Positions 16,930-27,800 of a stretch of DNA of 64,000 bases are shown in pieces. The notes below the pieces were generated by a model, which ran no database searches, had not been told where the DNA came from, and was given only the letters and a program-made list of their open reading frames with translations. The position numbers were made by a program, and so were the translations under genes. The DNA comes from Tetramitus jugosus (taxonomy: Eukaryota > Heterolobosea > Eutetramitea > Acrasida > Vahlkampfiidae): assembly GCA_937625935.1 (NCBI GenBank), contig OW569345.1, positions 1 through 64,000 of the forward strand. The letters are read 5' to 3'. Within the stretch, counting starts at the first letter, position 1, and each line of letters begins with the position of its first letter.

Positions 16930-18105
16930 ATGTCAGGCTCAGTTGCATCCACTTTGGCATTTGCTATTCTTTTCCTATTGGCCATCATGGCCACTGTTCA
17001 AGGACAAGATTTGTTGCAGTCAATCCATGCTCCAGATTCATTCATTGATAAGATCAAACTATCTCGAAACTCATTGGTTATGGTAGCTCGTACCTCCAGA
17101 CGTGATTCAAGCTCCTACTACATCTACGAACGTCTTACCCCAACTGCCAATTTTACTCTCGGTCAGACAGTGATCACAAAACCAGAAGATTCTTATGAGG
17201 AGTTTGGGTATGAAGTAACTGATGATGGTGAATTGTTCATTGCCGTCAATAAGATCAAAGGAGAACCACCTCATATCTCAAGAACTCCACTATTCTTGTA
17301 CTACTTGAAGTCATCATCAAGTGGAATATGGGAACAGAAATCTATCATTCCCATCAAGATTGGAACCTCCAAAGTTGTTTACTGGATGTTTAGCTTCAAT
17401 GGTGAGTGGCTGGCAGTCACTCAAGCTGGAGGAGATTATTCTACCAACCCATGTTACATCTCTGTCTATCATCGATCAGGACCTGAGATCACACTCAAAC
17501 AAGAAATGAGTAACCTTGGAAACTGTTCCACTCCATTCCGTGTTCAGGTGAGCGACAAGTACTTGATACTCGCAGACTCCTCATTCCAAACTTCTAGTTA
17601 CTCTGGTGTTGTGCATGGATATGAGAGATCTGATGTCTCTCAAGCATTCAAGCCAAAGGATCAACTTTATGTTTACAGCTCAAGCATTCTCTACGCCCAA
17701 AATGTTGGTTTGGATGGTGAGACTTTGGCTGTTTCATGGGGCTCCAGAATATATGACGGAAGATCAGGTGTGGATATTTATCACAGATCATTCGGTTCAT
17801 GGACTCAGAAAGAAAGATTGATTGCAACGGACTATGGATTCGCCTTCATGAGAGATGAAGTTGCATTGCAGAGCAATAACTTGCTGGTACAAGCTTCTAG
17901 AGACTCAAGGGAGAACGAATCTGTTGTCCCATTGTTCCAAAAGTCTAGTTTCGCATGGAAGAATACTGAAACAATTGCTGGCAACGGCAAGGGAGTCTCT
18001 GCCCGCGAGTTTGCGCTCTCAGTGCAAGGAAGAGTGATGGTCGTGAGTCTGTATGCCCGAGATGAAAACGATATGATCAACATTTACTCTCTCCCAAGAG
18101 TCTAA
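16930..18105 (+). CDS. Secreted beta-propeller-like protein
   Basis: 391 residues. The signal peptide is clear (LAFAILFLLAIMATVQGQ, cleavage probably after VQG). The rest consists of repeated ~45-55-residue beta-rich units with patterns such as DGELFIAV, NGEWLAVTQ, DKYLILAD, DGETLAVSWGS and the type III-like S-x-VDIYHR. This resembles FG-GAP/integrin-alpha-like propeller repeats. No transmembrane helix or anchor is visible, so it is predicted to be secreted or lumenal. The family is recognised only at the fold level and no ligand can be assigned. AATAAA lies about 15 nt past the stop. Confidence 0.75.
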   Translation: MSGSVASTLAFAILFLLAIMATVQGQDLLQSIHAPDSFIDKIKLSRNSLVMVARTSRRDSSSYYIYERLTPTANFTLGQTVITKPEDSYEEFGYEVTDDGELFIAVNKIKGEPPHISRTPLFLYYLKSSSSGIWEQKSIIPIKIGTSKVVYWMFSFNGEWLAVTQAGGDYSTNPCYISVYHRSGPEITLKQEMSNLGNCSTPFRVQVSDKYLILADSSFQTSSYSGVVHGYERSDVSQAFKPKDQLYVYSSSILYAQNVGLDGETLAVSWGSRIYDGRSGVDIYHRSFGSWTQKERLIATDYGFAFMRDEVALQSNNLLVQASRDSRENESVVPLFQKSSFAWKNTETIAGNGKGVSAREFALSVQGRVMVVSLYARDENDMINIYSLPRV

Positions 18106-18259
18106 GAAACACTCAATAAATGTCACACAGCTGTCAGGAGAGAAAAATCGAAAATATCCCAAGTTCCCAAAACTTTGTGCAAGTTCACAAAACAGCAGAA
18201 AAACAACCAAAAAAACAAAACCAAAAACTTCTGTGTGACGGATCCCAACAACAGAGCAC

Positions 18260-19813
18260 ATGTCCAACCAAGTTGCATTCATTGGTCGATTTGTGACTGA
18301 CTCTTCCGTGGCCCACCCTATGGCCACTTTTTCTCTCTCTCGTACACCATTCTTGATTCACGAGGATCCAACCATCCCTTGTTCTCATGCGAAACCAAGT
18401 CAAGTCACTCCTCCAACCAAGAAGAAGAACACTAGTCGTGGTGCATGGTTTCTCGGTCAGAAATCTCAGACGACGAGTGAACATGAGGATGACGATGATG
18501 ATGAAGAGGAAAATCTTTCGTCCGAGCAACTCAAGGAAAAACGTGTGAGTGAGTCATTGGAATCGTACATTGTCTCGCAGAAGAATATTGTTCAGATTGA
18601 GTGCAAGTACAATGAGACGTACATGTTGATGAATGATGGAGTGGTATTCTATTGTCATTTTACTCCATCTTCCACTTCGCAAACAGACCCGATAGAGTTA
18701 TGTTTGGTCATGCTGCATCCAAAGTTGTTTGGTTATGAACCGGTGAAAAAGTTGTTTGGTGGATATACGCGTATGTTTTTCTTGGTCGAGAGTGGTGATG
18801 TCTATGTTCAGAATGATGACAATACCTATCAGCAGTGCGGTCCCCAGAAGGACGTACGTGGTTATTACAAGATGCCTCCGCTGGATGCCCACCAGGACGG
18901 AAAGGTCACTCAGGTGGCATGCTCGTACTCTTTTTCTCTATTTTTGGTGAATAATACACAGTTGTTTATTCATGGTCAGAACTGTATGTATCAGTCATGG
19001 CATCTATCTGTCAATCTATCACTCTCAGCCTGCACTCTCGGCAGCAGTCAATTCTTTCAATTTTATTTTCCACGATGAGTGACTTACACACTTTTGTTTC
19101 CATGTTCCACAGGGGTGTTACCATCATCTCCCTCTCAGTCTCCTTTCCGTGTACCACTTGAATTGGACGAAGACGAACATATTACAACTTTGACAAGTGG
19201 TTCTTTCCATAACATGGTGCTCACGAACAAGGGTCGCCTTTTCAGTATGGGTGAAAAAGGAGAAAAGACGATCGCTCACCAGGCATGTTCTTCAACATTG
19301 ATAGACATGGGAGAACCAGTTGCGCTGGTAAAATGCAAATATGATTACTCTGTTGTGGTTACAGAGAGCTATCAAGTGTACATATTTGGCTTGGGTAGCA
19401 TACCGATTAATGAGCACTTTGTCACACCGCCTCGATTTCCGTCACTCATCGATTCGTGCAAGGTTGTCATGAGAGATTGTCCACCTGTGGTTGACATTGC
19501 CATGAGTCGAAGGGTCGTGTATTTGATTACGAGAGATCGAATTGTAGCAATAGGAAACAATGACAACTTGCAATTGAATCTCGGTTCAAACAAGTTTGAC
19601 GCTCAATTTGCTCCCCATCCAGTCGTCGTGTCCAATTGTCCTGCACCTCCCAATACTGATCAAATGTGTTACGTAGGTTGTGGCGAGCACCATGCAGCTC
19701 TTTTCCTCAAGAGAGGAAGCAGTTCAAATGGTGCTTTATTGTTCATGCGAAATCTTCGGAACGCCCAGGCCAGAAACTTTTACACTGATTGCTCGTTCTC
19801 CTTTTATCATTGA
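18260..19813 (+). CDS. RCC1-like beta-propeller protein (two exons)
   Basis: Exons 18260-18983 and 19113-19813. The 129-nt intron has a GTATGT donor and a TTCCACAG acceptor, and the phase (codon T|GG) matches, giving 474 residues. The first ~90 residues are Ser/Pro- and Asp/Glu-rich and probably disordered. The rest has irregular RCC1-type repeats (SGSFHNMVLTNKGRLFSMG, CKYDYSVVVTESYQVYIFG, CGEHHAALFLKRG). RCC1 proteins act as scaffolds or GEFs; nothing here specifies which. The last ~25 residues look less protein-like. The +1 frame stays open to 19871 and reads more naturally there, so a frameshift or missed exon near 19730 is possible. Confidence 0.8.
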
Positions 19814-19961
19814 TGGGCAAGTTCGTATCGGAAGAATTCTTCGGGGAGAGACCAAAAGAGGCAAAGAATAAAGCGCTTCGTTTGATGGATACCAGTTATA
19901 ATATACCTCATGCTTCAAAAATCGTAGGGTGACACTTGGCACATCACATCAAAACAAACCA

Positions 19962-21371
19962 ATGAACAACCATACTGACCTCACCCAACGAATTAATCAC
20001 AGGAAAGCCCAATTCAAAGAGCCTGTTATGGCTTCGTACTTCAATGTTGTCAGGTTACTAATTGTTGAGGATGAGATTGCTCAAGCCCAGAACCAACTTT
20101 ACCAGCTCATCATAGAAGTAGGCACTACTGCAATTGAGGAAGTTGAGCTGCTGAGAAAAGAGATACTCAAACTCCAAATGGAACATGGCAAGATTCAAGA
20201 TCTGATTGACGACGACATGGGAAGTGCTGTCTCTATTCTGTCTGAGACTTTAGATACGTGCAAGTTAATCCAGAATGTCGACTGTGGTCACCCAGAGTAC
20301 TCTTTTACTGGTGGTGAGTGCACAAGATGCAAGCAAAAGGATGAAACACTAAAGCTGGCACTTAAGAAGAAAATGACTGAGTGGGTGCGAACTGTTGCTC
20401 CCCTCTCAAAATTCACTGCTCTCTTTTTCTATCGTGGAACTTGGTGTGGAAATTGTCCATTGTATCTGAGACAAGTAAATGATAGTTTGAATGATATTCG
20501 ATCCATGGGTGGAGAAGTTTACGGCATCTGCTCTCAAGAACAACAGTTTGTCGATCAGATGAAAAAGATAGCTGAATTAGATTTTGATCTGATCAGTGAC
20601 ACAAAATGTGAACTAGGAAACAAGTTCAATGTTAAAATCTCAAAGAAGGGAGGATATGCTTTTAAGGTAATGCAACGAATTATCAAAAGTGCTCTGAACA
20701 CCTCAGATTTCTATGATTCTTCTCACGATGATGGAATCACGCAGCCTGCAGTGGTTGTGCTTGACAATCGATCCAATATCATCTACAAGTGGGTGACATC
20801 TGCTTCCCTAAAGTCTGGCTTTGGTATGTTCGATCGAATCGAGCCTGTGGAAGTCATGGATGTTCTCAAATTTCACTTCTCTCATCCTGATCTGGTAACT
20901 TCTGTGACAACGTACTGCTCCGAGAACCGTGCCCAGGTGTTTAGTATGACAATGACTGATCAAACCCTTAGATCCTTGTTTGCTCAGCATTTGAGAGATG
21001 AATTCTCTTCAGAATCAATTGAATTTTTGGATGAGGCCGAAGACTTCCTCATGTCCCTAACCAAGAGCAAGAATTCAGAGAAAATGAAGGATAGAGAACA
21101 AAGTATATATTCAACGTACATCCCAGTTCAAGCACCAAAAGAGTTGAATTTACCCCATGAGCTCAGAAAAACAGTTTCGAAGAAATTGAGCAAAGAGCTT
21201 TCGCCAGAAGATCACGTCTTTCGGGCCGTTTCACTTTTTCTGAGGGACCTGCTTCAGTGTGACTCTTTCAGCAGATTTGTGAAGAAAAGAATGTTCGTGG
21301 ATGCAGCTGTCACACTTATCCCGCAGATCATGGGTCTCAAACAAAGTTTCGCCTGCAACATTGCAGACTAA
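19962..21371 (+). CDS. Peroxiredoxin-like (AhpC/TSA) protein fused to an RGS domain
   Basis: 469 residues from the ATG at 19962; the open frame reaches back to a GTG, which is not used. Residues ~15-90 are probably a coiled coil. Residues ~110-310 form a thioredoxin-fold peroxiredoxin-like domain with FFYRGTWCGNCPLYLRQ (Cys162 and Cys165, a CxxC pair). Residues ~330-455 match an RGS domain: LRSLFAQHLRDEFSSESIEF, then IYSTYI, then RAVSLFLRDLLQCDSFSRFV. RGS domains accelerate GTP hydrolysis by G-alpha subunits. The fusion suggests a redox-sensitive G-protein regulator, which is inference. No signal peptide or transmembrane segment is seen, so it is probably cytosolic. Confidence 0.85.
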   Translation: MNNHTDLTQRINHRKAQFKEPVMASYFNVVRLLIVEDEIAQAQNQLYQLIIEVGTTAIEEVELLRKEILKLQMEHGKIQDLIDDDMGSAVSILSETLDTCKLIQNVDCGHPEYSFTGGECTRCKQKDETLKLALKKKMTEWVRTVAPLSKFTALFFYRGTWCGNCPLYLRQVNDSLNDIRSMGGEVYGICSQEQQFVDQMKKIAELDFDLISDTKCELGNKFNVKISKKGGYAFKVMQRIIKSALNTSDFYDSSHDDGITQPAVVVLDNRSNIIYKWVTSASLKSGFGMFDRIEPVEVMDVLKFHFSHPDLVTSVTTYCSENRAQVFSMTMTDQTLRSLFAQHLRDEFSSESIEFLDEAEDFLMSLTKSKNSEKMKDREQSIYSTYIPVQAPKELNLPHELRKTVSKKLSKELSPEDHVFRAVSLFLRDLLQCDSFSRFVKKRMFVDAAVTLIPQIMGLKQSFACNIAD

Positions 21372-21486
21372 ATGGTAACGACGGAAATCACACACAATCA
21401 GCACGAAATCGTCGCTTGAAAACGTCAAAACTCAAGAACTTCCTCCGGATTATTCCCCGCAAACCAAAAGAAAAGTCACCCTAAAG

Positions 21487-22849
21487 ATGCCATGTTCTTT
21501 CTCGTCTGTTATCCTGTTGTTACAGGTTTCTCTCGCTCTCTTTGTCGTGTTGATCTCCTTGACCAACCAGAGTCACCAACTGTCCACTCATTCCGTCAAT
21601 GACCTCCAATTGTGCATTGCATATCCAAAGAGAGTGAACAGCATGTTTCTCAGAGGTGAATCCAATGTGGTCTCTGAGCCTCGCTTGAGCTGGAACCAAG
21701 GTGTAGAAGTACCAGCAATGAAAGATACATCCAGTAGATATTGTGTTACACTCAAGTATACCTCGGATCGTGCTCAACAAACGTATGTTGTAACAAGAGA
21801 TATCGTTTTCTCACTCTTGGACCGTAAATGCTTACAAGTATCGATTGAAATGAACTACTGACACTCAAACTTGTCATCTATCTTATTTCTTCTTGTTTCC
21901 ATAATACAACAGGTTACAAGTGAAAGCACTGATTGATGATTCTGATTGGTCAGTGGGAAGCAACAGCTTTATTGTTCTTCCTGAACAGAGTGGGGGCACA
22001 ATTACGATATACCCTTGGTTCTACAATGGTCAGGGAACTGTTGAGCGAATCTTCAGTATCGCGTCTCCACAATTGAACAACACGAGAAACTTGTGGGTCT
22101 ATCTTCCTCCGTCCTATTATGAGAACACACTCAAAGTACATAGTAATGTGCTTGTAATGCACGATGGTCAAAATTTGTTTGATCCCGAGACTGCTTTTGG
22201 TGGTGTTGCTTGGATGTGTCAGGACGCTATTGATCAACAAGTGTATGCAGGAAACATGGAAGAAGTCATTGTAATCGGAGTTGATAACACACCGGACAGA
22301 ATGAACGAACTAACCTACTCTTATGATGCATCTGAAGGATTTGGTGGCAAGGGTGATATCTACTTGAATTTTGTGCAACAGACAGTGATTCCATTGATCG
22401 TTAAGCGATATCAGGACAGAATTAGAATTATGAGAGATAAACTGGGAATCTTAGGAAGTTCATTGGGAGGGTTAATCAGTTGTTATGCTGGATGGACAAG
22501 ACCTGCCATCTACGGAAGAGCAGGATGTATGTCCTCCTCATTCTGGTGGAACAATCAAGACTTCAACAACACAATTCTGAGAAAAGAAGCTCCATCTCAT
22601 CAGGTATTCTACTTGGATAGCGGCAATACTGGCCCTGACAACGATGATGTTGTTCAAACACAGACGGTGAGAGATCACATGTCACACATTCCAAATTTCT
22701 TGAACAGAAATGCACTGTACTACTACTTGGATGATGGAGGTCGACATAGTGAATATTATTGGGGAAAGAGATTCCACATTCCAATCACTAAACTGTACCC
22801 TGTCACGGCAATCTCTTCCACCAATCCATTTAAACAAACGAAAAAGTAA
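21487..22849 (+). CDS. Secreted alpha/beta-hydrolase, esterase D/enterochelin-esterase type (two exons)
   Basis: Exons 21487-21782 and 21913-22849. The 130-nt intron has a GTATGT donor and an ACAACAG acceptor, and the codon AC|G is restored. The result is 410 residues. A signal peptide or anchor (VILLLQVSLALFVVLISL) begins the protein. Residues ~30-125 form a beta-rich N-terminal module. From about residue 140 the Pfam 'putative esterase' fold is clear: LWVYLPPSYYEN, MHDGQNLFD, the nucleophile elbow GSSLG (Ser282) and a late His in DDGGRHSEYYW. The substrate (acyl esters, or sugar or siderophore esters) cannot be told from sequence. Confidence 0.88.
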
Positions 22850-22881
22850 GCGAGCGAGTAAGTGCTCGGATCAAAAGTTTA

Positions 22882-24021
22882 TCAGCTCGTTTTCAATAAA
22901 TTGTCTGTCAACTCCTTATTGTTTCGCATAGCGCGATGGAGAGTCGCAAACCAGGAAAGGGTATTTCCGTGCAGACCATAATTCCTCTTGGAAGCAACAG
23001 AGTCATCCAATAGTTTTGCATCAGCGCACACCAAATGATAAATGTCAGTCCTCGTGATCAACCGTGCCATAAAGAGCAAGTTCTTACGAGAATTGACTAT
23101 GCTCGCACTATAAAACCATCGATCGTAAAATCTCTTAAAGTTTGTCTCCCCTAATGATGAAGAATCCAGTGAAATCTTGAGATCGGAAAGGAAACCGAGC
23201 ATCCATCGCCTAAGATTGCTCTGTAGAATCGGATACAACCTTGGATTTCTTCTTAAGCAAGCAATACCAGGGAAAGGTTTATCGGGCAGCTGACTCAGCT
23301 TGACTCTACCTAGCAGTCCATACCGAGACAGAATAAGGCTCATCTCATCAAATGTCATCGTCCCTAAATCGTATGACATGAGCTTGTCCGTTGATACACT
23401 GCGACAATCTCCTATTGTTATGAGCTTGTAGTGTTGTTCGCCACGATGACCACCAATGAAGAAATAGCTCGAACGCTTAGAGTTGTACAAAACGAGCTCG
23501 CTCAATGAGTTTGCCATTTGTTCATGGTTGGGAGTCAAGGAATAGGATCCAGCATCATCAATTGTTAACCTGTGCGTCTTTTCAATAATCTTACACTTGA
23601 TCATTTCATTCCAATGGTCCATCATTGAAACATTAATAATCAAATTGTCCAACTCGAGTGTTTTGCCATGCATCTTCAATTGACAATGCAAAAAGTAAAG
23701 AAAGGCAACAAATGTGTCTGGATGAGCACTTCGACAGCTCGAAAGATTCAACGTTTTCAACTCTAACAACAACGTGAGCACTGTTGTGAAAAAGAGTGTG
23801 TTCACTTGACGGATACGCACGAGATGAGGCAACGGCTCCAAAAAGCTCAAAATAAGAGTCAGAATATCATTGGGCACAAACAAGTGATTCAACTTGACTC
23901 GACTGTCCACATCGATTTGAGCCATGGTTGGACAAGGAGCATTTCGGTTCATTGGCTTGAGAAACATGCAAGATTTAAAGTGTCGCATGACATCTTCCAA
24001 CATATCAGTAAAGGACAGCAT
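22882..24021 (-). CDS. F-box-like protein
   Basis: 379 residues from the ATG at 24021. The frame upstream starts at TTG and is not used. A degenerate F-box lies at ~residues 48-85 (VPNDILTLILSFLEPLPHL, then IRQVNTLFF), followed by segments with repeated hydrophobic spacing (LKTLNLSSC) that may be leucine-rich repeats. F-box proteins bring substrates to SCF ubiquitin ligases through SKP1; no substrate can be inferred. The stop lies only 32 nt from the convergent esterase stop. The start is in a 239-nt divergent promoter region shared with the CX9C gene. Confidence 0.65.
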   Translation of the reverse strand: MLSFTDMLEDVMRHFKSCMFLKPMNRNAPCPTMAQIDVDSRVKLNHLFVPNDILTLILSFLEPLPHLVRIRQVNTLFFTTVLTLLLELKTLNLSSCRSAHPDTFVAFLYFLHCQLKMHGKTLELDNLIINVSMMDHWNEMIKCKIIEKTHRLTIDDAGSYSLTPNHEQMANSLSELVLYNSKRSSYFFIGGHRGEQHYKLITIGDCRSVSTDKLMSYDLGTMTFDEMSLILSRYGLLGRVKLSQLPDKPFPGIACLRRNPRLYPILQSNLRRWMLGFLSDLKISLDSSSLGETNFKRFYDRWFYSASIVNSRKNLLFMARLITRTDIYHLVCADAKLLDDSVASKRNYGLHGNTLSWFATLHRAMRNNKELTDNLLKTS

Positions 24022-24260
24022 TGGTTCTTGTGAGGAGATGGAGATTGTAAGCCTAAAAGATTTGCAGGATTGTGGAAAGAAAAGAAGGACAATCAGCAGA
24101 TTTTTGTTGTTTGTTGTGAAGTTCTCTTGTGTTTGTTCCGTTCTTTCACATTTTGATTGTGGTGCATTGATCAACAAGACCTGACAGGATTCAAGCTCGA
24201 CAAGGTCTTTTGTTTGATCTGCCGATCAGCAGATCTCGGAAAAACAACAACGTTACAACA

Positions 24261-24473
24261 ATGGGTGCTGAACAGAGTCGACAAAAGTATGAGGATGACA
24301 AGAATTCACCGTGTCACGAGTATGCGTGCAGGTGGCAAAAATGCTTCCGAAACAAGAACTTTGACAATAGCAAGTGCGACTTTGAGAAGAAAGAGTACGA
24401 ACAGTGCATGGAAAGTCTAATGGAACACGAGGTGCAAGACGCAGATCAGAGGGAGAAAAAACTGGTCAAATAA
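24261..24473 (+). CDS. Small twin CX9C (CHCH) protein
   Basis: 70 residues from the ATG at 24261. Two CX9C motifs are visible: one spanning CHEYACRWQKC, the other CDFEKKEYEQC. They form the helical-hairpin CHCH fold stabilised by two disulfides. Twin CX9C proteins are usually imported into the mitochondrial intermembrane space by the Mia40 relay and serve in respiratory-chain assembly (CMC/COX/CHCHD families). The exact member cannot be fixed. The N-terminal MGAEQS could be N-myristoylated (Gly2, Ser6), as in some CHCHD3/6-like proteins; this is speculative. AATAAA follows the stop by about 7 nt. Confidence 0.8.
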   Translation: MGAEQSRQKYEDDKNSPCHEYACRWQKCFRNKNFDNSKCDFEKKEYEQCMESLMEHEVQDADQREKKLVK

Positions 24474-24814
24474 CTCAAATAAAGCGAATGTTCACGACGA
24501 ACGATTCTCTGTGCTTTTCACTGTGGCCCTCAAATTCGCGGAGCAACACAACATTTTCCCGAACGAATGTTCAACGAATTTGTGGAGCATTCATGTGAAA
24601 ACAGCAATTTTTCGATTGAACCAAAAATTTGTTGTTTCACACGAAAGCAAAGCTTCACACAAACAAAACACACCCCTACCCACTGTTTGAGAGAGACTTT
24701 TTTGTTGTTTGGAACACACATATCCTATCATCAATTTTTCATCTCACAACAATACTTTCCACCACCATCCCCCTCACTCATAAAACAACACAGTTTTTCA
24801 TTCTGAGAGAAAAC
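24474..24814. other. Intergenic region before midasin
   Basis: 341 nt, AT-rich, with a short AATAAA just after the CX9C stop. I see no further gene, repeat or recognisable binding site. It presumably contains the midasin promoter and 5' UTR. Confidence 0.5.
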
Positions 24815-27800
24815 ATGAGTTCGACAACAAACAATATCAATGGAGCAGCAACAGTCTCCATCTCATACACTTACATCTTATCCACACTGGAGAGAGAAGG
24901 TCTACACAACAATAAGAAGCTTAAAACATTTTTGACTCAGGTCACTCAACAGGAACAAAAGGTAAATATTCTTGATGATGCAATAATAATAATGATGATG
25001 ATGATTCTTCTTTTGTTGGTTGCCTTTTGACTCACACAAGCAAAAATATTTTTTTTTTCAAATTCGTATTTTCTCTCTCACTCTTGTCGTGCACTGTGTA
25101 TTAGTCATCCACAATTGATGATTATTTATTGAATCAAGTTCACAACTTTTTGGCATCCTTGTTCATTGATGCCAACTTTACATATTTGATTGCTCGAGTG
25201 TGCAAAGCAATTCTTCCATTAGTCGTGTCTCAATTGGTTCATCAGTGTTTGGCGAGCACCGATCAAGATTTGCACGACAAGGTCACTTGTGCACTGAGTA
25301 AAATATTACCACTGTTTCCTCAATTTTTGCAGTTTGTGATTATGCATTTGAAGGGTAGACCATCACTGTTGGATCGCATCATTTCACAAAAGAATAGGGA
25401 TTCTCAATATTATTTGGAATTGATCAAGACTGCTCATCGCTTGTTGAATCACTCACCAGAAGAGTTTGCCAAAATGTGGAATTGGTCGCCCTTTTTTGCA
25501 CTGTTGGAACACCCAGAGGAACAAGTCAAGTGGTATGCCTCCAAGTGCGTGTCACTCTTGTTGCAACACGAGGGAGTAGAGGCTAACATGTTGGCCAACG
25601 CAAAATCATTCAACGAAAACACAAAATTTGCAATTGATTCCAACGAAGAAGAAGAATTGCACTTGAATCAATTTTTGGCCCTGTACTCACAGAGTAGTAC
25701 CGCTACTACGCCGTCACGGACACTGACCGGAGAGCCCATGGATATAGAATCATCATCTGTCGTTGATCATCATTCGACAACAAGAAAAGAATCGAATCTA
25801 ATGGTGGAGGTCTGCGGTGTCTGGCTCCCCAAAAAGATTGGCGCGTCCAACGAGAGCAAAATCTCTTCCAAACTCATATTTACTGAAACATCGATCGCCA
25901 ATACAAGAGCAGTCGCAATGGCTGTATCTCAGGGATCACCCGTACTACTCGAGGGAATTACAGGTGCCGGAAAGGTTTGTATTGGAAAACTCGAATATTT
26001 TGTTGTACTTGTTCCCATTCACATGTATACTAACTCATCATACTTTACCCATCTACGCATCACACAATGAATATTACAGACGGCCATTGTCGAAGAGTTG
26101 GCACACATGACTGGAAACACTGATTTGATCAAGGTGAATCTGGATGAATCGTTTGATAGCAAGGACTTGCTCGGTACATATGTTTGTACAGATGTTCCTG
26201 GAGAGTTCAAATGGCAACCAGGTGCGCTGACAAAGGCTGTGACTGAAGGTAGATGGATCCTTATTGAGGATCTTGATTTGGCACCATTCGATATTGTTTC
26301 TGCAATTATACCTCTGGTCGAATCAAACACTTTATTTATTCCCTCTCGTGATGAGGTCATACCTGCTTCTACCGGATTTCACTTGTTCGCAACTCAGAGT
26401 ATGGTAGAATCTTTCAATGGTTCTGCATCGAGACAGAGAGTTTTGGCAATGTCAAATTTGTGGAATCAGGTTCGAATCGAAAAGCTATCATCATCTGAAA
26501 TTGAGATTGTTCTGCAGACCAAGTTTCCTGCTATCGCTCATTTAACTCCAAATTTTTTGGATACGTATGAAACTTTGCGTGGCACGAAAGAAACGCTGCC
26601 TATTGATTCTGTGGGCGAAACAAATGAGATTATGGAAGAAGAGGAGAAGAACCGTTCCAAAGATTTTGCTCAGTTGCGAAGCTTTGGTCGTCTATTTTCA
26701 TTCAGAGATTTATTGAAGTGGTGTGAGAGAATCAATAGATTCTACGGACACAAGATTAATAAGGATTATCTCGTTAGTCAAATCAAGAAGGATATTTTCC
26801 ATGAAGCAGTTGACATATTTTGTGGCATGATTGTGAAGAAGAATGTTTATAATGCTGTTGTTCATACGATTGCCCATGTGTGGGGAATTACAGATTTTTC
26901 GCACTATCTAGAGCTATACAAACCTCAAGTAGTTGAGGGTGCCGGAAGCGTCACTGTAGGAAGAATCACCATGGGTAGAGACAAGAAGGGTCTCGCTGAG
27001 AATTTGGCCGATGTCAGAAAATTTGCCCATACAAAGGCGAGCTTGCGATTGATGGAACGGTGCGCTGCTTGTGTTCAAATGAAGGAGCCTGTTCTGCTGA
27101 CTGGTGAAACTGGTACGGGCAAAACTTCAATAGTACAACATTTAGCAACCTTGATTGGCAAGAAGCTTATTGTACATAATTTGAATCAACAAACAGATAG
27201 TGCTGATTTTATAGGAGGTTTCAAACCTGTTGACTTGCGCATTCTTGCTCTGTCGCTCAAGACTAATTTCGAGAAGCTCTTCTCTGTGACGTTTTCTGTG
27301 AAGCAGAATTCATCATTCCTTGTCAAGACCAAGGAACAATTCGAGAAGAGAAATTGGGCCTCACTTGTGATCTTGTTCCAAAAGGTTATCGAGAAAGCTT
27401 ATGAGAAGCTTGCAAAAGAAGAGGAGGACAATGAAGAAGAAGAAGTGAAAGATGTCCCTGTTAGCAAGAAGTCAAAGAAGAGAAAGAACAAGGCAGCAAG
27501 CGATGAACCATCCAAGAAGGTTCAAAAAACTGAAAGACAACGAACTCTGCGACAGTTCTGGGAGAAGTTTAGTGTTTCTGTTGAGAGATTTAACACACAA
27601 CAAAACTTGGTCAAGAATAGTTTTGCCTTCTCCTTTGTCGAAGGTACATTAGTGAAGGCATTGAAGGAAGGTCACTGGATTCTTCTAGATGAAATCAATT
27701 TGGCTTCGACTGAAACCTTGGAGAGATTGAGTAGTTTGTTGGATGGCGAAGAGGGTACCTTATTCATTACTGAAAAGGGTGACACTGAGCCAGTTAAGAG

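Noticed and set aside
24022-24177. Upstream extension of the F-box-like ORF to 24177
   Set aside because: It begins at TTG, and the extension looks like untranslated promoter sequence; ATG at 24021 is used.
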